Assembly: GCF_000331775.1 (NCBI RefSeq)
Contig: NZ_CAPJ01000169.1
Location: 1 to 25,810, forward strand
Direction of reading: 5' to 3'
Length of the DNA: 25,810 nt
DNA from: Xanthomonas translucens pv. translucens DSM 18974
Lineage (GTDB): Bacteria; Pseudomonadota; Gammaproteobacteria; Xanthomonadales; Xanthomonadaceae
Each line of letters starts with the position of its first letter. The first letter of the stretch is position 1. The notes under the pieces were generated by a model. It saw only the letters and a list, made by a program, of their open reading frames with translations, did no database searches and was not told where the DNA came from. A program made the translations under genes and the position numbers. This document shows positions 15,140-23,104 of the stretch, in pieces.

Positions 15140-16732
15140 ATGACCCAGACTGCCTTGCGCCGCGATGTCGGCCCATTCGCCCTGATGCTCACCGGCCTGG
15201 GCTCGATCATCGGCTCCGGCTGGCTGTTCGGCGCCTGGCGCGCCGCCGGGCTGGCCGGCCCCGGCGCGATCTGGGCCTGGCTGCTGGGCGCGGCGATCGT
15301 TACCACCATCGCCCTGGCTTACGCCGAACTGGGCGCGATGTTCCCCGAGTCCGGCGGCATGGTCCGCTACAGCCACTACTCGCACGGCTCGCTGGTCGGC
15401 TTCATCGCCGGCTGGGCCAACTGGATCGCGATCGTGTCGGTGATCCCGGTCGAAGCCGAGGCGTCGGTGCAGTACATGGCGTCGTGGCCGTGGCAGTGGG
15501 CGCAGGATCTGTACGTGCAGCAGCCCGGTGGCGCAGGCGAGCTATCGGTGCCGGGCCTGTACATCGCCGCGGCGCTGGTGCTGGTGTATTTCCTGCTGAA
15601 CTTCTGGAGCGTGAAGCTGTTCGCGCGCTCCAACAGCCTGATCACCGTGTTCAAGCTGGTGGTGCCGGCGCTGACCGGCATCGCGCTGGTCGCCAGCGGT
15701 TTCCACAGCGAGAATTTCAGCGTCGGCCTGCATGGCGGCACGCATACGATCGATTTCGCGGCGGTGCTGACCGCGGTGGCCACCGCCGGCATCGTGTTCA
15801 GCTTCAACGGCTTCCAGAGTCCGGTGAATCTGGCCGGCGAAGCGCGCGATCCCGGGCGCAGCATTCCGTTCGCGGTGCTCGGTTCGATCGCGCTGGCCAC
15901 GGTGATCTACGTGATCCTGCAGGTGGCCTACATCGGCGCGGTGCCGCCGGAGCTGCTGGCCAAGGCCGGCTGGCACGGCATCGATTTCCGCTCGCCGTTC
16001 GCGCAGCTGGCGATCATCGTCAACCTGCACTGGCTGGCGATGCTGCTGTACGTGGACGCCTTCGTCAGCCCCAGCGGCACCGGCATCACCTACACCGCCA
16101 CCACCGCGCGGATGATCTACGGCATGGAGCGCAACGGCACGCTGCCGGCGGTGCTGGGCAAGCTGCATCCGCACTGGGGCGTGCCGCGCCCGGCGATGTT
16201 ATTCAACCTGGCGGTGTCCTACCTGTTCCTGTTCTTCTTCCGCGGCTGGGGCACGCTAGCCGCGGTGATCTCGGTGGCCACGATCATCTCCTACCTGACC
16301 GGCCCGATCAGCGCGATGGCGCTGCGCCGCCACGCGCCGGAGATGCACCGCCCGTTGCGCATCTTCGGCCTGCCGGTGCTGGCCGCCGCCGCGTTCGTGC
16401 TGGCCACCGAACTGCTGTACTGGGCGCGCTGGCCGCTGACCGGCGAGATCATCGTGCTGATGCTGGTGGCGCTGCCGGTGTACGCGTATTACCAGCACCG
16501 CCAGGGCTGGCAGGATTTCGGCCGGCACCTGCGCGGCGCCAGCTGGCTGATCGCCTACCTGCCGACCATCGCGCTGCTGTCGTGGGCCGGCAGCACCACC
16601 TTCGGCGGGCATGGCTACCTGTCCTATGGACCGGACCTGATCGTGGTCGGCGTGGTCGCGCTGGGCTTCTACTTCTGGGGCGTGCGCGCCGGCTGGCGCA
16701 CGCCGTCCTTGCAGCAGGCCAGCGCCGGCTGA
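15140..16732 (+). CDS. APC-superfamily amino acid permease
   Basis: This 530-residue inner-membrane transporter has about 12 membrane helices. The first contains the APC substrate-backbone motif GSIIGSGWLFG (21-31), followed by AELGAMFPESGGMVRY, the conserved loop after helix 2, and FSFNGFQSPVNLAGEARDPGRSIPFAV in the helix 6-7 region. The family is closest in feel to aspartate/glutamate:proton symporters of the YveA type, but the substrate cannot be assigned with confidence. AGGA about 8 nt before the ATG supports this start; an in-frame extension to 14948 translates the repeat element and is rejected. It is monocistronic and bracketed by two direct copies of the GGGACTC element, so its 5' and 3' flanks are largely repeat DNA. 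Confidence 0.93.
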   Translation: MTQTALRRDVGPFALMLTGLGSIIGSGWLFGAWRAAGLAGPGAIWAWLLGAAIVTTIALAYAELGAMFPESGGMVRYSHYSHGSLVGFIAGWANWIAIVSVIPVEAEASVQYMASWPWQWAQDLYVQQPGGAGELSVPGLYIAAALVLVYFLLNFWSVKLFARSNSLITVFKLVVPALTGIALVASGFHSENFSVGLHGGTHTIDFAAVLTAVATAGIVFSFNGFQSPVNLAGEARDPGRSIPFAVLGSIALATVIYVILQVAYIGAVPPELLAKAGWHGIDFRSPFAQLAIIVNLHWLAMLLYVDAFVSPSGTGITYTATTARMIYGMERNGTLPAVLGKLHPHWGVPRPAMLFNLAVSYLFLFFFRGWGTLAAVISVATIISYLTGPISAMALRRHAPEMHRPLRIFGLPVLAAAAFVLATELLYWARWPLTGEIIVLMLVALPVYAYYQHRQGWQDFGRHLRGASWLIAYLPTIALLSWAGSTTFGGHGYLSYGPDLIVVGVVALGFYFWGVRAGWRTPSLQQASAG

Positions 16733-16745
16733 GGCTGGTGCTGGT

Positions 16746-16865
16746 TCGGGACTCGGGACTCGGGACTCGGAAGAGCGTGGCGTCGCGACCTGAAGCTCTA
16801 CCGACTTCCGTTCTTCCGGTCCCGAGTCCCGAGTCCCGAGTCCCGGGGTCCCGAGTCCCGAGTCC
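16746..16865 (+). repeat. GGGACTC heptamer element, right copy
   Basis: Three GGGACTC heptamers (16748-16768), a core with the same 19-mer as the left copy (16799-16817), and five to six GAGTCCC-type units on the far side (16819-16865), one of them changed to GGGGTCC. It has the same orientation as the left copy, starts 13 nt after the permease stop, and ends exactly where readable M28 peptidase sequence begins. Confidence 0.85.
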
Positions 16866-17316
16866 ACCGGCGTGAAGTCGCGCGCTTGCGCCTGCTTCTT
16901 CAAGGCCTCGAAATCCAGCCCGGCGCGCTTGAACAGGTCCACCGCCAGGTCGCGCGGGATCCAGCCTTCTGCTTGCCCTGGGTCAGCGCCTGAGGCTGGC
17001 CGCCGTTCTCGATCGCCAGTTGTGGGCTGCCGACGATCTCGGCACGGCGCAGCGGCACCGTCTGCGTCCACAGGCGCTTGCCGGCGCGCAGGTCGCCACC
17101 AGGCTGCAGGCCGGCGGCCTGGAACTGCGCGCTTCAGGTAGCCACGGTCTTGTCCTCGCCCGGCGTGGCCGGCGCGCGGCCGGCGTACGCGTCGGAGGCC
17201 AGCGTCTTGACGTTGGCAGAAATGCGCTGCGTGTCGAAACGCGGTGCGGACGGCGGCGCCGCCATCAATGCGCCGGCAACCGCCAGCGCCAGCATGCCCA
17301 TGATCGGTCGCTTCAC
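16866..17316 (-). pseudogene. Decayed, truncated M28 family peptidase
   Basis: Read on the - strand, a GTG at 17316 with AAGGGG upstream opens a signal peptide (MGMLALAVAGALMAA) and the N-terminus of a xanthomonad M28 aminopeptidase (FDTQRISANVKTLASDAYAG, PGEDKTVA). The frame then hits TGA at 17134-17136. Reading on in the same frame gives AAGLQPGGDL, KRLWTQTVPLRRAEIVGSPQL and QALTQGKQ. Around 16970 the sequence jumps out of frame to EGWIPRDLAVDLFKRAGLDF and ALKKQAQARDFTPV, a stretch that in intact homologues lies well over a hundred residues further on. It then ends at the right heptamer element. The zinc-binding catalytic domain is absent. A premature stop, an internal deletion and a 3' truncation make this non-functional. 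Confidence 0.85.
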
Positions 17317-17402
17317 TCTTGCCCCTTGGAGTTGGCGGATGCGTTCGAATGTAGCGACGCCGGCGGCGGGCGAGCACGCGCTGCCGGCGCCGCCCAGGAC
17401 GA

Positions 17403-17418
17403 CGTGATGCATACCACA
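17403..17418. promoter_or_regulatory. Clp/CRP-like site, distal
   Basis: CGTGA-N6-CCACA matches 8 of 10 positions of the TGTGA-N6-TCACA consensus. It is 192 nt before the cellulase start and also upstream of the divergent M28 remnant, so it may have served either promoter. Confidence 0.45.
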
Positions 17419-17492
17419 AATTCCCATCGGCGCGTGTTCTAATCGCCGCGCTCGCGAATCGCCCCGCAGGGTCCGTGGACAACACCGTTTTC

Positions 17493-17508
17493 TGTGCGGT
17501 CAATCACG
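17493..17508. promoter_or_regulatory. Clp/CRP-like site, proximal
   Basis: TGTGC-N6-TCACG matches 8 of 10 positions of TGTGA-N6-TCACA and lies 101 nt before the cellulase start. In X. campestris the orthologous endoglucanase gene is activated by the CRP-like protein Clp through upstream sites. Confidence 0.55.
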
Positions 17509-17609
17509 GCACTCGCCTCATCCGCTCTCGATGATGCCCGCCATGCGCCAGCCTGCGCCCCCACCTTGGCCGCTCCGTCTTGGACCGGCCGCTTTCGGAG
17601 TGAACAGAG

Positions 17610-19046
17610 ATGATGTCGATGTCGAGAAAATCCCGCATCACCCGCTGCGTGCTGGCCGCAGCGTTGCTGGCGGCAAGCGGTTCTGCATGGAGCTACGCCA
17701 TCAACGGCGGCAAGGTCGTGGACGACAAGGGCAACGCCGTGCAGCTGCGCGGCGTCAACTGGTTCGGTTTGGATACCAACGTGCACACCGTGCACGGCCT
17801 GTGGGCGCGCAACTGGAAGGACATGATCACGCAGATGCAGGGCCTGGGCTTCAACGCGGTGCGCCTGCCGTTCTGCCCGCAGACCTTGAACGGCACCGCG
17901 CCGAGCAGCATCGACTACGGCCTCAATCCGGACCTGCAGGGCCTGAGCGCGCTGCAGGTGATGGACAAGGTGATCAACGAACTCAGCCACCGCGGCATGT
18001 ACGTGCTGCTCGACCACCACACGCCGGACTGCAGTGCGATTTCCGAGCTGTGGTACACCTCCTCCTATAGCGAGCAGCAGTGGCTCAAGGACCTGAGCTT
18101 CGTCGCCAAGCGCTACGCAAACGTGCCGGGCGTGATCGGCCTGGACCTGAAGAACGAGCCGCATGGCGCGGCCACCTGGGGCAGCGGCAATGCAAGCACA
18201 GACTGGAACAAGGCCGCCGAACGCGCTTCGGCGGCGGTGCTGAAGGTGGCGCCGAAATGGCTGATCGTTGTCGAGGGCATAAGTGATAGCGCTAACTGCT
18301 CCAGCAGTGGCGGCCACTTCTGGGGCGGCAACCTGGAGCCGCTGGCCTGCACCGCGCTGAAGATCCCGGCCAACCGCCTGCTGCTGGCACCGCATGTATA
18401 CGGTCCGGACGTGTTCATGCAGTCCTATTTCAGCGCCTCCAATTTCCCGGCCAATATGCCGACGATCTGGGAGCGGCATTTCGGCCAGTTCGCCAAATCC
18501 GGGCATGCCTTGCTGCTGGGCGAGTTCGGCGGCAAGTACGGCCAGGGCAATGCGCTGGACGTGCAGTGGCACAACGCGCTGGTCAACTACCTGATCGGCA
18601 AGGGCATCCACAGCGGCTTCTACTGGTCGTGGAATCCGAACAGCAACGACACCGGCGGCATCCTCAACGACGACTGGAAGTCGGTACGTACCGACAAGGT
18701 CACCCTGCTGAAGAAACTGTGGGGCGATTCCAGCAGTTCGACACCGACGCCCACTGCTGCCCTCAGTCCTGCGCTCACATCCACCCAGGGCGGCGCCAGC
18801 TTCAGCACCAAGACCGTGGTGGACAGCGACTGGAATGCCGGCTATTGCCACCGCGTGCAGGTGACCAACACCGGCAAGGCCAGCGGCAACTGGGCGGTCA
18901 GCCTGTCGATCGGCGGCGCCGTCAACAACCTGTGGAATGCGACGTGGACGCAGTCCGGCAGCACGCTCAACGCTGCCGGCGTAGGCTGGAACAAGACCCT
19001 GGCCCCCGGCGCCAGCGCCGAATTCGGCTTCTGCGCCGCGCGCTGA
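17610..19046 (+). CDS. engXCA: Secreted GH5 endo-beta-1,4-glucanase with CBM2
   Basis: This 478-residue plant cell wall cellulase closely follows X. campestris EngXCA. It has a signal peptide (about 1-28) and a GH5 catalytic domain (about 30-370) with LRGVNWFGLD, HGLWARNWKDM, YVLLDHHTPDC, GLDLKNEPHG (acid/base E183), LAPHVYGPDVF and LLLGEFGGKYG (nucleophile E305). A short Ser/Thr/Pro linker (374-396) leads to a C-terminal CBM2 (397-478) with conserved W408, W442, W446 and the terminal Cys pair C413/C475. The linker is much shorter than the long Pro-Thr repeat of EngXCA. GGAG at 17597-17600 serves the ATG at 17610; further ATGs follow at 17613 and 17619. Export would be by Sec then type II secretion. 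Two Clp-like sites lie upstream and a strong hairpin follows the stop. Confidence 0.95.
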   Translation: MMSMSRKSRITRCVLAAALLAASGSAWSYAINGGKVVDDKGNAVQLRGVNWFGLDTNVHTVHGLWARNWKDMITQMQGLGFNAVRLPFCPQTLNGTAPSSIDYGLNPDLQGLSALQVMDKVINELSHRGMYVLLDHHTPDCSAISELWYTSSYSEQQWLKDLSFVAKRYANVPGVIGLDLKNEPHGAATWGSGNASTDWNKAAERASAAVLKVAPKWLIVVEGISDSANCSSSGGHFWGGNLEPLACTALKIPANRLLLAPHVYGPDVFMQSYFSASNFPANMPTIWERHFGQFAKSGHALLLGEFGGKYGQGNALDVQWHNALVNYLIGKGIHSGFYWSWNPNSNDTGGILNDDWKSVRTDKVTLLKKLWGDSSSSTPTPTAALSPALTSTQGGASFSTKTVVDSDWNAGYCHRVQVTNTGKASGNWAVSLSIGGAVNNLWNATWTQSGSTLNAAGVGWNKTLAPGASAEFGFCAAR

Positions 19047-19093
19047 GCGCCTGCAGCGACACCGTCGTCGCGCGTCCTGCGCGGCGATGGCAA

Positions 19094-19124
19094 CGACCGG
19101 CAGCGCTCACGGCGCTGCCGGTCG
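19094..19124 (+). terminator. Intrinsic terminator-like hairpin after the cellulase gene
   Basis: A 13-bp perfect GC-rich stem (19094-19106 with 19112-19124) and a 5-nt loop, 48 nt after the stop and followed by a short TTT. The long stem makes it the best terminator candidate in the window. Confidence 0.7.
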
Positions 19125-19358
19125 CGTTTCGGGCCAGCACCATGAGCGGCGGCGCGGATGACGATCGTTGCGTGCGCGGATCCGTCCTGCGCGACACATC
19201 GGACATCGGACGACGGGCTTCTCCTCGGCAGCGGCCGCCACGGCGTCTGCGGCTCGGCACAGCCCCCGCGGCCAGGCATCGGTGCCCTGCCATAAGTCAC
19301 CTTCCGGGTCCGGCACGCGGCCACTATGCTGTTCGATCATCCTCATCAGGCACGGTCC

Positions 19359-22253
19359 ATGCTCCGACCCTTGTCGTTGTTGATCTCCAGCATCCTCACC
19401 CTTGGCGTCGGTGCCGCCATCGCCCCAGCCAGCGCCGCGCTGCCGGTGCTGGCCGCCAAGGCCACCGTGCCGGAGATCGCCTACACCCGCTTCACCCTGC
19501 CCAACGGCCTGACCGTGGTGGTGCACGAGGACCACAAGGCGCCGGTGGTGGCGGTGAGCATCTGGTACCACATCGGCTCCGGCGACGAGCCGGCCGGCAA
19601 GACCGGCTTCGCCCACCTGTTCGAACACCTGATGTTCTCCGGCTCGGAAAACCACAAGGGCAGCTATTTCCAGCCGTTCGAGAAAGTCGGCGCTAACGAC
19701 ATGAACGGCACCACCGGGTCCGACCGCACCAACTACTTCGAGACCGTGCCGACCACCGCCCTGGACCTGGCGCTGTGGATGGAATCGGACCGCATGGGCC
19801 ACCTGCTCGGCGCGATCGGGCAGAAGGAACTGGATACGCAGCGCGGCGTGGTGCAGAACGAGAAGCGCCAGGGCGAGAACGCCCCCTACGGGCGCGTGGA
19901 CGAGAACATCCTGGCCAACATCTTCCCGGCCAACCATCCTTACCAGCACACGACCATCGGCTCGATGGCCGACCTCGACGCGGCGTCGCTGGACGACGTC
20001 AAGCAGTGGTTCCACGACAACTACGGCGCCGCCAACACCACCCTGGTGCTGGCCGGCGACATCACCGTGGCCCAGGCCCAGGCCAAGGCCGCGCAGTACT
20101 TCGGCGACATCCCCGCCGGCAAGCCGGTGCCGCGCCAGCAGCCCTGGATCACCCCGCTGGCCAGGCAGACCCGCGGCGTGCAGCACGACCATGTCGCGCA
20201 GCCGCGCATCTACCGCACCTGGGTGGCGCCGCAACTGGGCAGCGACGACGCGGTGCAGCTGGACCTGGCCAGCAACGTGCTCGGCGGCGGCAAGACCAGC
20301 CGCCTGTACCAGCGCCTGGTGTACCGCGACAACCTGGTGGACGATGTCTCGGCCAGCATCCAGCCGTTCGCGCTGGCCAGCCAGCTGCAGATCGTCGCCG
20401 ACGTGAGGGACGGCGCGGACCCGGCCAAGGTCGAGGCCGCCATCGCCGACGAGCTGAAGAAATTCCTGGCCGAAGGCCCGAGCGCCGACGAACTGCAGCG
20501 CGCGCAGGTCGCGTCCCGCGCCGGCTTCGTGCGCGGCCTGGAGAAGGTCGGCGGCTTCACCGGCAAGGCCGCGATCCTGGCCGAGGGCCAGGTCTACCGC
20601 AACGATCCGGGCGCCTACCAGCACGACCTGCAGCGCGCCCAGGCCGCCACTGTGGCCAGCGTGCGCAAGGCCGCCGACACCTGGTTCGGCAAGGGCGACT
20701 ACCTGCTGACCGTGCTGCCGGCCGGCGACGGCTTCGACCCGGCGGCCGAGGACAAGGCGGTCAAGCCGCTGCCCGTGGCCGCCGGCAAGCCCGCACCCAA
20801 GCTGCTGACCAAGGCCAGCTACAGCGTCGGCAAGAACCAGGTCGACCGCGCCGCCGGCATCCCGGAGACCAGCCAGTTTCCGAGCCTGAGCTTCCCGCAG
20901 CTGCAGCGCGGCAAGCTCAAGAACGGCATCGAAGTGGTGCTGGCCGAACGCCACACCATCCCGGTGACCCAGGTCGAACTGCTGTTCGACGCCGGCTACG
21001 CGGCCGACCAGGGCGGCAAGCTCGGCACCGCCAACTTCACCGCCGCGCTGATGAACGAGAGCACCCGCAGCCTGGATTCGGTGGAAGTGGCGCAGCGCCG
21101 CCAGCGCCTGGGCGCGATCACCAGCGTGGCGTGCGAGCTGGACAGCTGCGCCGCCTCGCTCGACGCGCTCAACGACCAGCTGGCGCCGTCGCTGGCGCTG
21201 TTTGCCGACATCGTGCGCAACCCGGCGTTCAAGGCCAAGGACATCGAGCGCATCCGCGGCCAGTGGCTGGCCTCCATCGCGCAGGAGAAGACCCAACCGC
21301 AGGACCTGGCGCTGCGCATCCTGCCGCCGCTGCTGTACGGCCCGCAGCATCCCTACGGCGTGCCGCTCACCGGCAGCGGTACCGAGGCGGCGATCAAGAG
21401 CCTGAGCGCCAGCGACCTGGTCGCGTTCCAGAACACCTGGCTGCGCCCGGACAACCTGCGCATCCTGGTCGCCGGCGACACCACCCTGGGGCAGATCATC
21501 CCGCAGCTGGACGCGGCGTTCGGCGACTGGCAGCCGCCGGCAGCCACGCGCCCGAGCAAGACCCTGGCGCAGGTCGCCGCGCAGCCCAAACCGCGCGTGT
21601 TTCTGATCAACCGCGCGGACGCGCCGCAGTCGCTGATCCTGGCCGGCCTGCTGGCGCCGTCGAACAAGGCGCCGAACAACATCGTCATCGGCGTGGCCAA
21701 CGGCGCTTTCGGCGGCGACTTTACCTCGCGGCTGAACATGAACCTGCGCGAGGACAAGCGCTGGTCCTACGGAGCCTACACCTTCATGCTGGATACGCAG
21801 GGCCAGCGCCCGTTCCTGTTCTCAGCCCCGGTGCAGACCGACAAGACCGCCGAGTCGGCTGCCGAGATCCTGAAGGAAGCCAAGGCCGTGGTCGGCGACA
21901 AGCCGCTGACCGCCGAGGAGATCGCCAACAGCAAGACCCAGCGCATCCGCGCCCTGCCGGGCAGCTTCGAAACCACCGACGCGGTGCTGGGCATGGTCGA
22001 AAGGATCGTCCAGTACGGGCGCCCGGACGACTACGTGCAGACCCTGAAGACGCACATGGAAGGCATCGACCAGGCAGCCGCGCAGTCGGCGATCAAGGCG
22101 ATCGTCGCGCCGCAGGCGATGACCTGGGTCATCGTCGGCGACCTCAAGCAGATCGAGGCGCCGGTGCGCGCGCTGAAGCTGGGCCAGGTGCAGGTGCTGG
22201 ACAGCGACGGCCAGCCGGTCAAGGCGAAGGCCAAGGCCACCGCCAAGCAGTAA
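19359..22253 (+). CDS. Two-domain M16 family zinc metallopeptidase, exported
   Basis: This 964-residue protein is an inverzincin of the pitrilysin/PqqL type with a signal peptide (about 1-27). The N-terminal half carries the active site HLFEH (H86, E89 as catalytic base, H90) and the downstream zinc ligand E168 in GVVQNEKRQ. The C-terminal half (from about 520) has no HxxEH, as usual, but has the substrate-binding LREDKRWSYGAY segment. GDITVAQAQ and VAGDTTLGQI mark the end of the peptidase-like repeats. ATG 19359 opens on the signal peptide; an ATG 11 codons upstream is in frame but would bury it. The tail is Lys/Ala rich. Likely role: degradation of peptides in the periplasm. It is monocistronic, with hairpins on both sides. 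Confidence 0.94.
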   Translation: MLRPLSLLISSILTLGVGAAIAPASAALPVLAAKATVPEIAYTRFTLPNGLTVVVHEDHKAPVVAVSIWYHIGSGDEPAGKTGFAHLFEHLMFSGSENHKGSYFQPFEKVGANDMNGTTGSDRTNYFETVPTTALDLALWMESDRMGHLLGAIGQKELDTQRGVVQNEKRQGENAPYGRVDENILANIFPANHPYQHTTIGSMADLDAASLDDVKQWFHDNYGAANTTLVLAGDITVAQAQAKAAQYFGDIPAGKPVPRQQPWITPLARQTRGVQHDHVAQPRIYRTWVAPQLGSDDAVQLDLASNVLGGGKTSRLYQRLVYRDNLVDDVSASIQPFALASQLQIVADVRDGADPAKVEAAIADELKKFLAEGPSADELQRAQVASRAGFVRGLEKVGGFTGKAAILAEGQVYRNDPGAYQHDLQRAQAATVASVRKAADTWFGKGDYLLTVLPAGDGFDPAAEDKAVKPLPVAAGKPAPKLLTKASYSVGKNQVDRAAGIPETSQFPSLSFPQLQRGKLKNGIEVVLAERHTIPVTQVELLFDAGYAADQGGKLGTANFTAALMNESTRSLDSVEVAQRRQRLGAITSVACELDSCAASLDALNDQLAPSLALFADIVRNPAFKAKDIERIRGQWLASIAQEKTQPQDLALRILPPLLYGPQHPYGVPLTGSGTEAAIKSLSASDLVAFQNTWLRPDNLRILVAGDTTLGQIIPQLDAAFGDWQPPAATRPSKTLAQVAAQPKPRVFLINRADAPQSLILAGLLAPSNKAPNNIVIGVANGAFGGDFTSRLNMNLREDKRWSYGAYTFMLDTQGQRPFLFSAPVQTDKTAESAAEILKEAKAVVGDKPLTAEEIANSKTQRIRALPGSFETTDAVLGMVERIVQYGRPDDYVQTLKTHMEGIDQAAAQSAIKAIVAPQAMTWVIVGDLKQIEAPVRALKLGQVQVLDSDGQPVKAKAKATAKQ

Positions 22254-22264
22254 CGCGACACCCA

Positions 22265-22288
22265 CATGGCCGGGAACTGCCGGCCATG
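22265..22288 (+). terminator. Hairpin after the M16 peptidase gene
   Basis: A 9-bp stem (CATGGCCGG with its complement) and a 6-nt loop start 11 nt after the stop codon. No T-run follows, so its strength as an intrinsic terminator is uncertain. Confidence 0.5.
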
Positions 22289-23104
22289 CGTTGCAAGGCG
22301 GCGTGCGGGCGGATCGCCCGCGACGCTGGACGTCTCGGCAGCACCACACCCCTGTGCAATGGTCCACACCCTGCCCCGCTGCATCGTCCTGCACAGCCGT
22401 GGAGAGTGCTTGATCCTGTCGGCCAGCCCAGTTCCCGTGTCGGGACTGACTCGATCGTGTCGGTAACGCCGGATTCCCGAATCCCGACCACTGGGCGCAG
22501 CCGACGCCGGCTTGTCGCGCCTGCTCGAAGGCGCCGTGCTTGAACTCGGCACCGATGCGTCCCACCTGGCTTGCGGCCCCTGCCGACCGCCGGCCATCTG
22601 CCCCAGATCGTTTTGACTCGTGCGCTCCCATCGCTGTCCGACCGGCAGCGAATTTCTTGGTTGTCGCCGCCATGCGCGAGTAGCGCGGTGTTCGAGCAAG
22701 CGGGCGTGTCGGACAGGGACTGCGCTCTGGTGAACACCGCCTTCCGGCGTGCCGCCGATGTGGGCATGCGCGAAGTGGAGCGTCATCTGTAAGCAACACC
22801 GCCGGCCGTCCACCCAGAGCACTGCAAGCATCGCCCCTCGGCACGCTGATCGGCTGGGCGATGGGCAGACCGGTGCTCCTGCCAGGTGTCGCGACCACCG
22901 CGACCCGCCGATTGGCCCCGCTTTTGCATCGCTTGCGATATGCCCCCGGCCATGCCTCCGTTCAAGCCGATCGTAACGCGGCCGCTATCAGCAGATCGGC
23001 TAACCGCGCCACGCGCTGCCAGGATCGCGGCGCATGCACGCCTGTTCCTCGGCAAGCGACCGCCACAGCCGCCAGTCACCCGCCTCCTCCTTCGGTCGTT
23101 TACC
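22289..23104. other. Long region without a recognisable gene
   Basis: About 815 nt between the M16 peptidase and trehalase genes. Short frames on both strands show no family I recognise. A short GGATTCCCGAATCCCGAC segment at 22471-22488 resembles the GGGATTC variant of Xanthomonas heptamer repeats. The frame at 22571-22792 (+) and a - strand stretch near 22490-22560 have somewhat protein-like composition and could be remnants, but I cannot identify them. The trehalase promoter should lie at the 3' end. Confidence 0.5.

Noticed and set aside
19107..21350. 747-codon open frame antisense to the M16 peptidase, with matching + strand shadows
   Set aside because: The M16 frame has the full zinc site and signal peptide; the antisense frame has no motifs.
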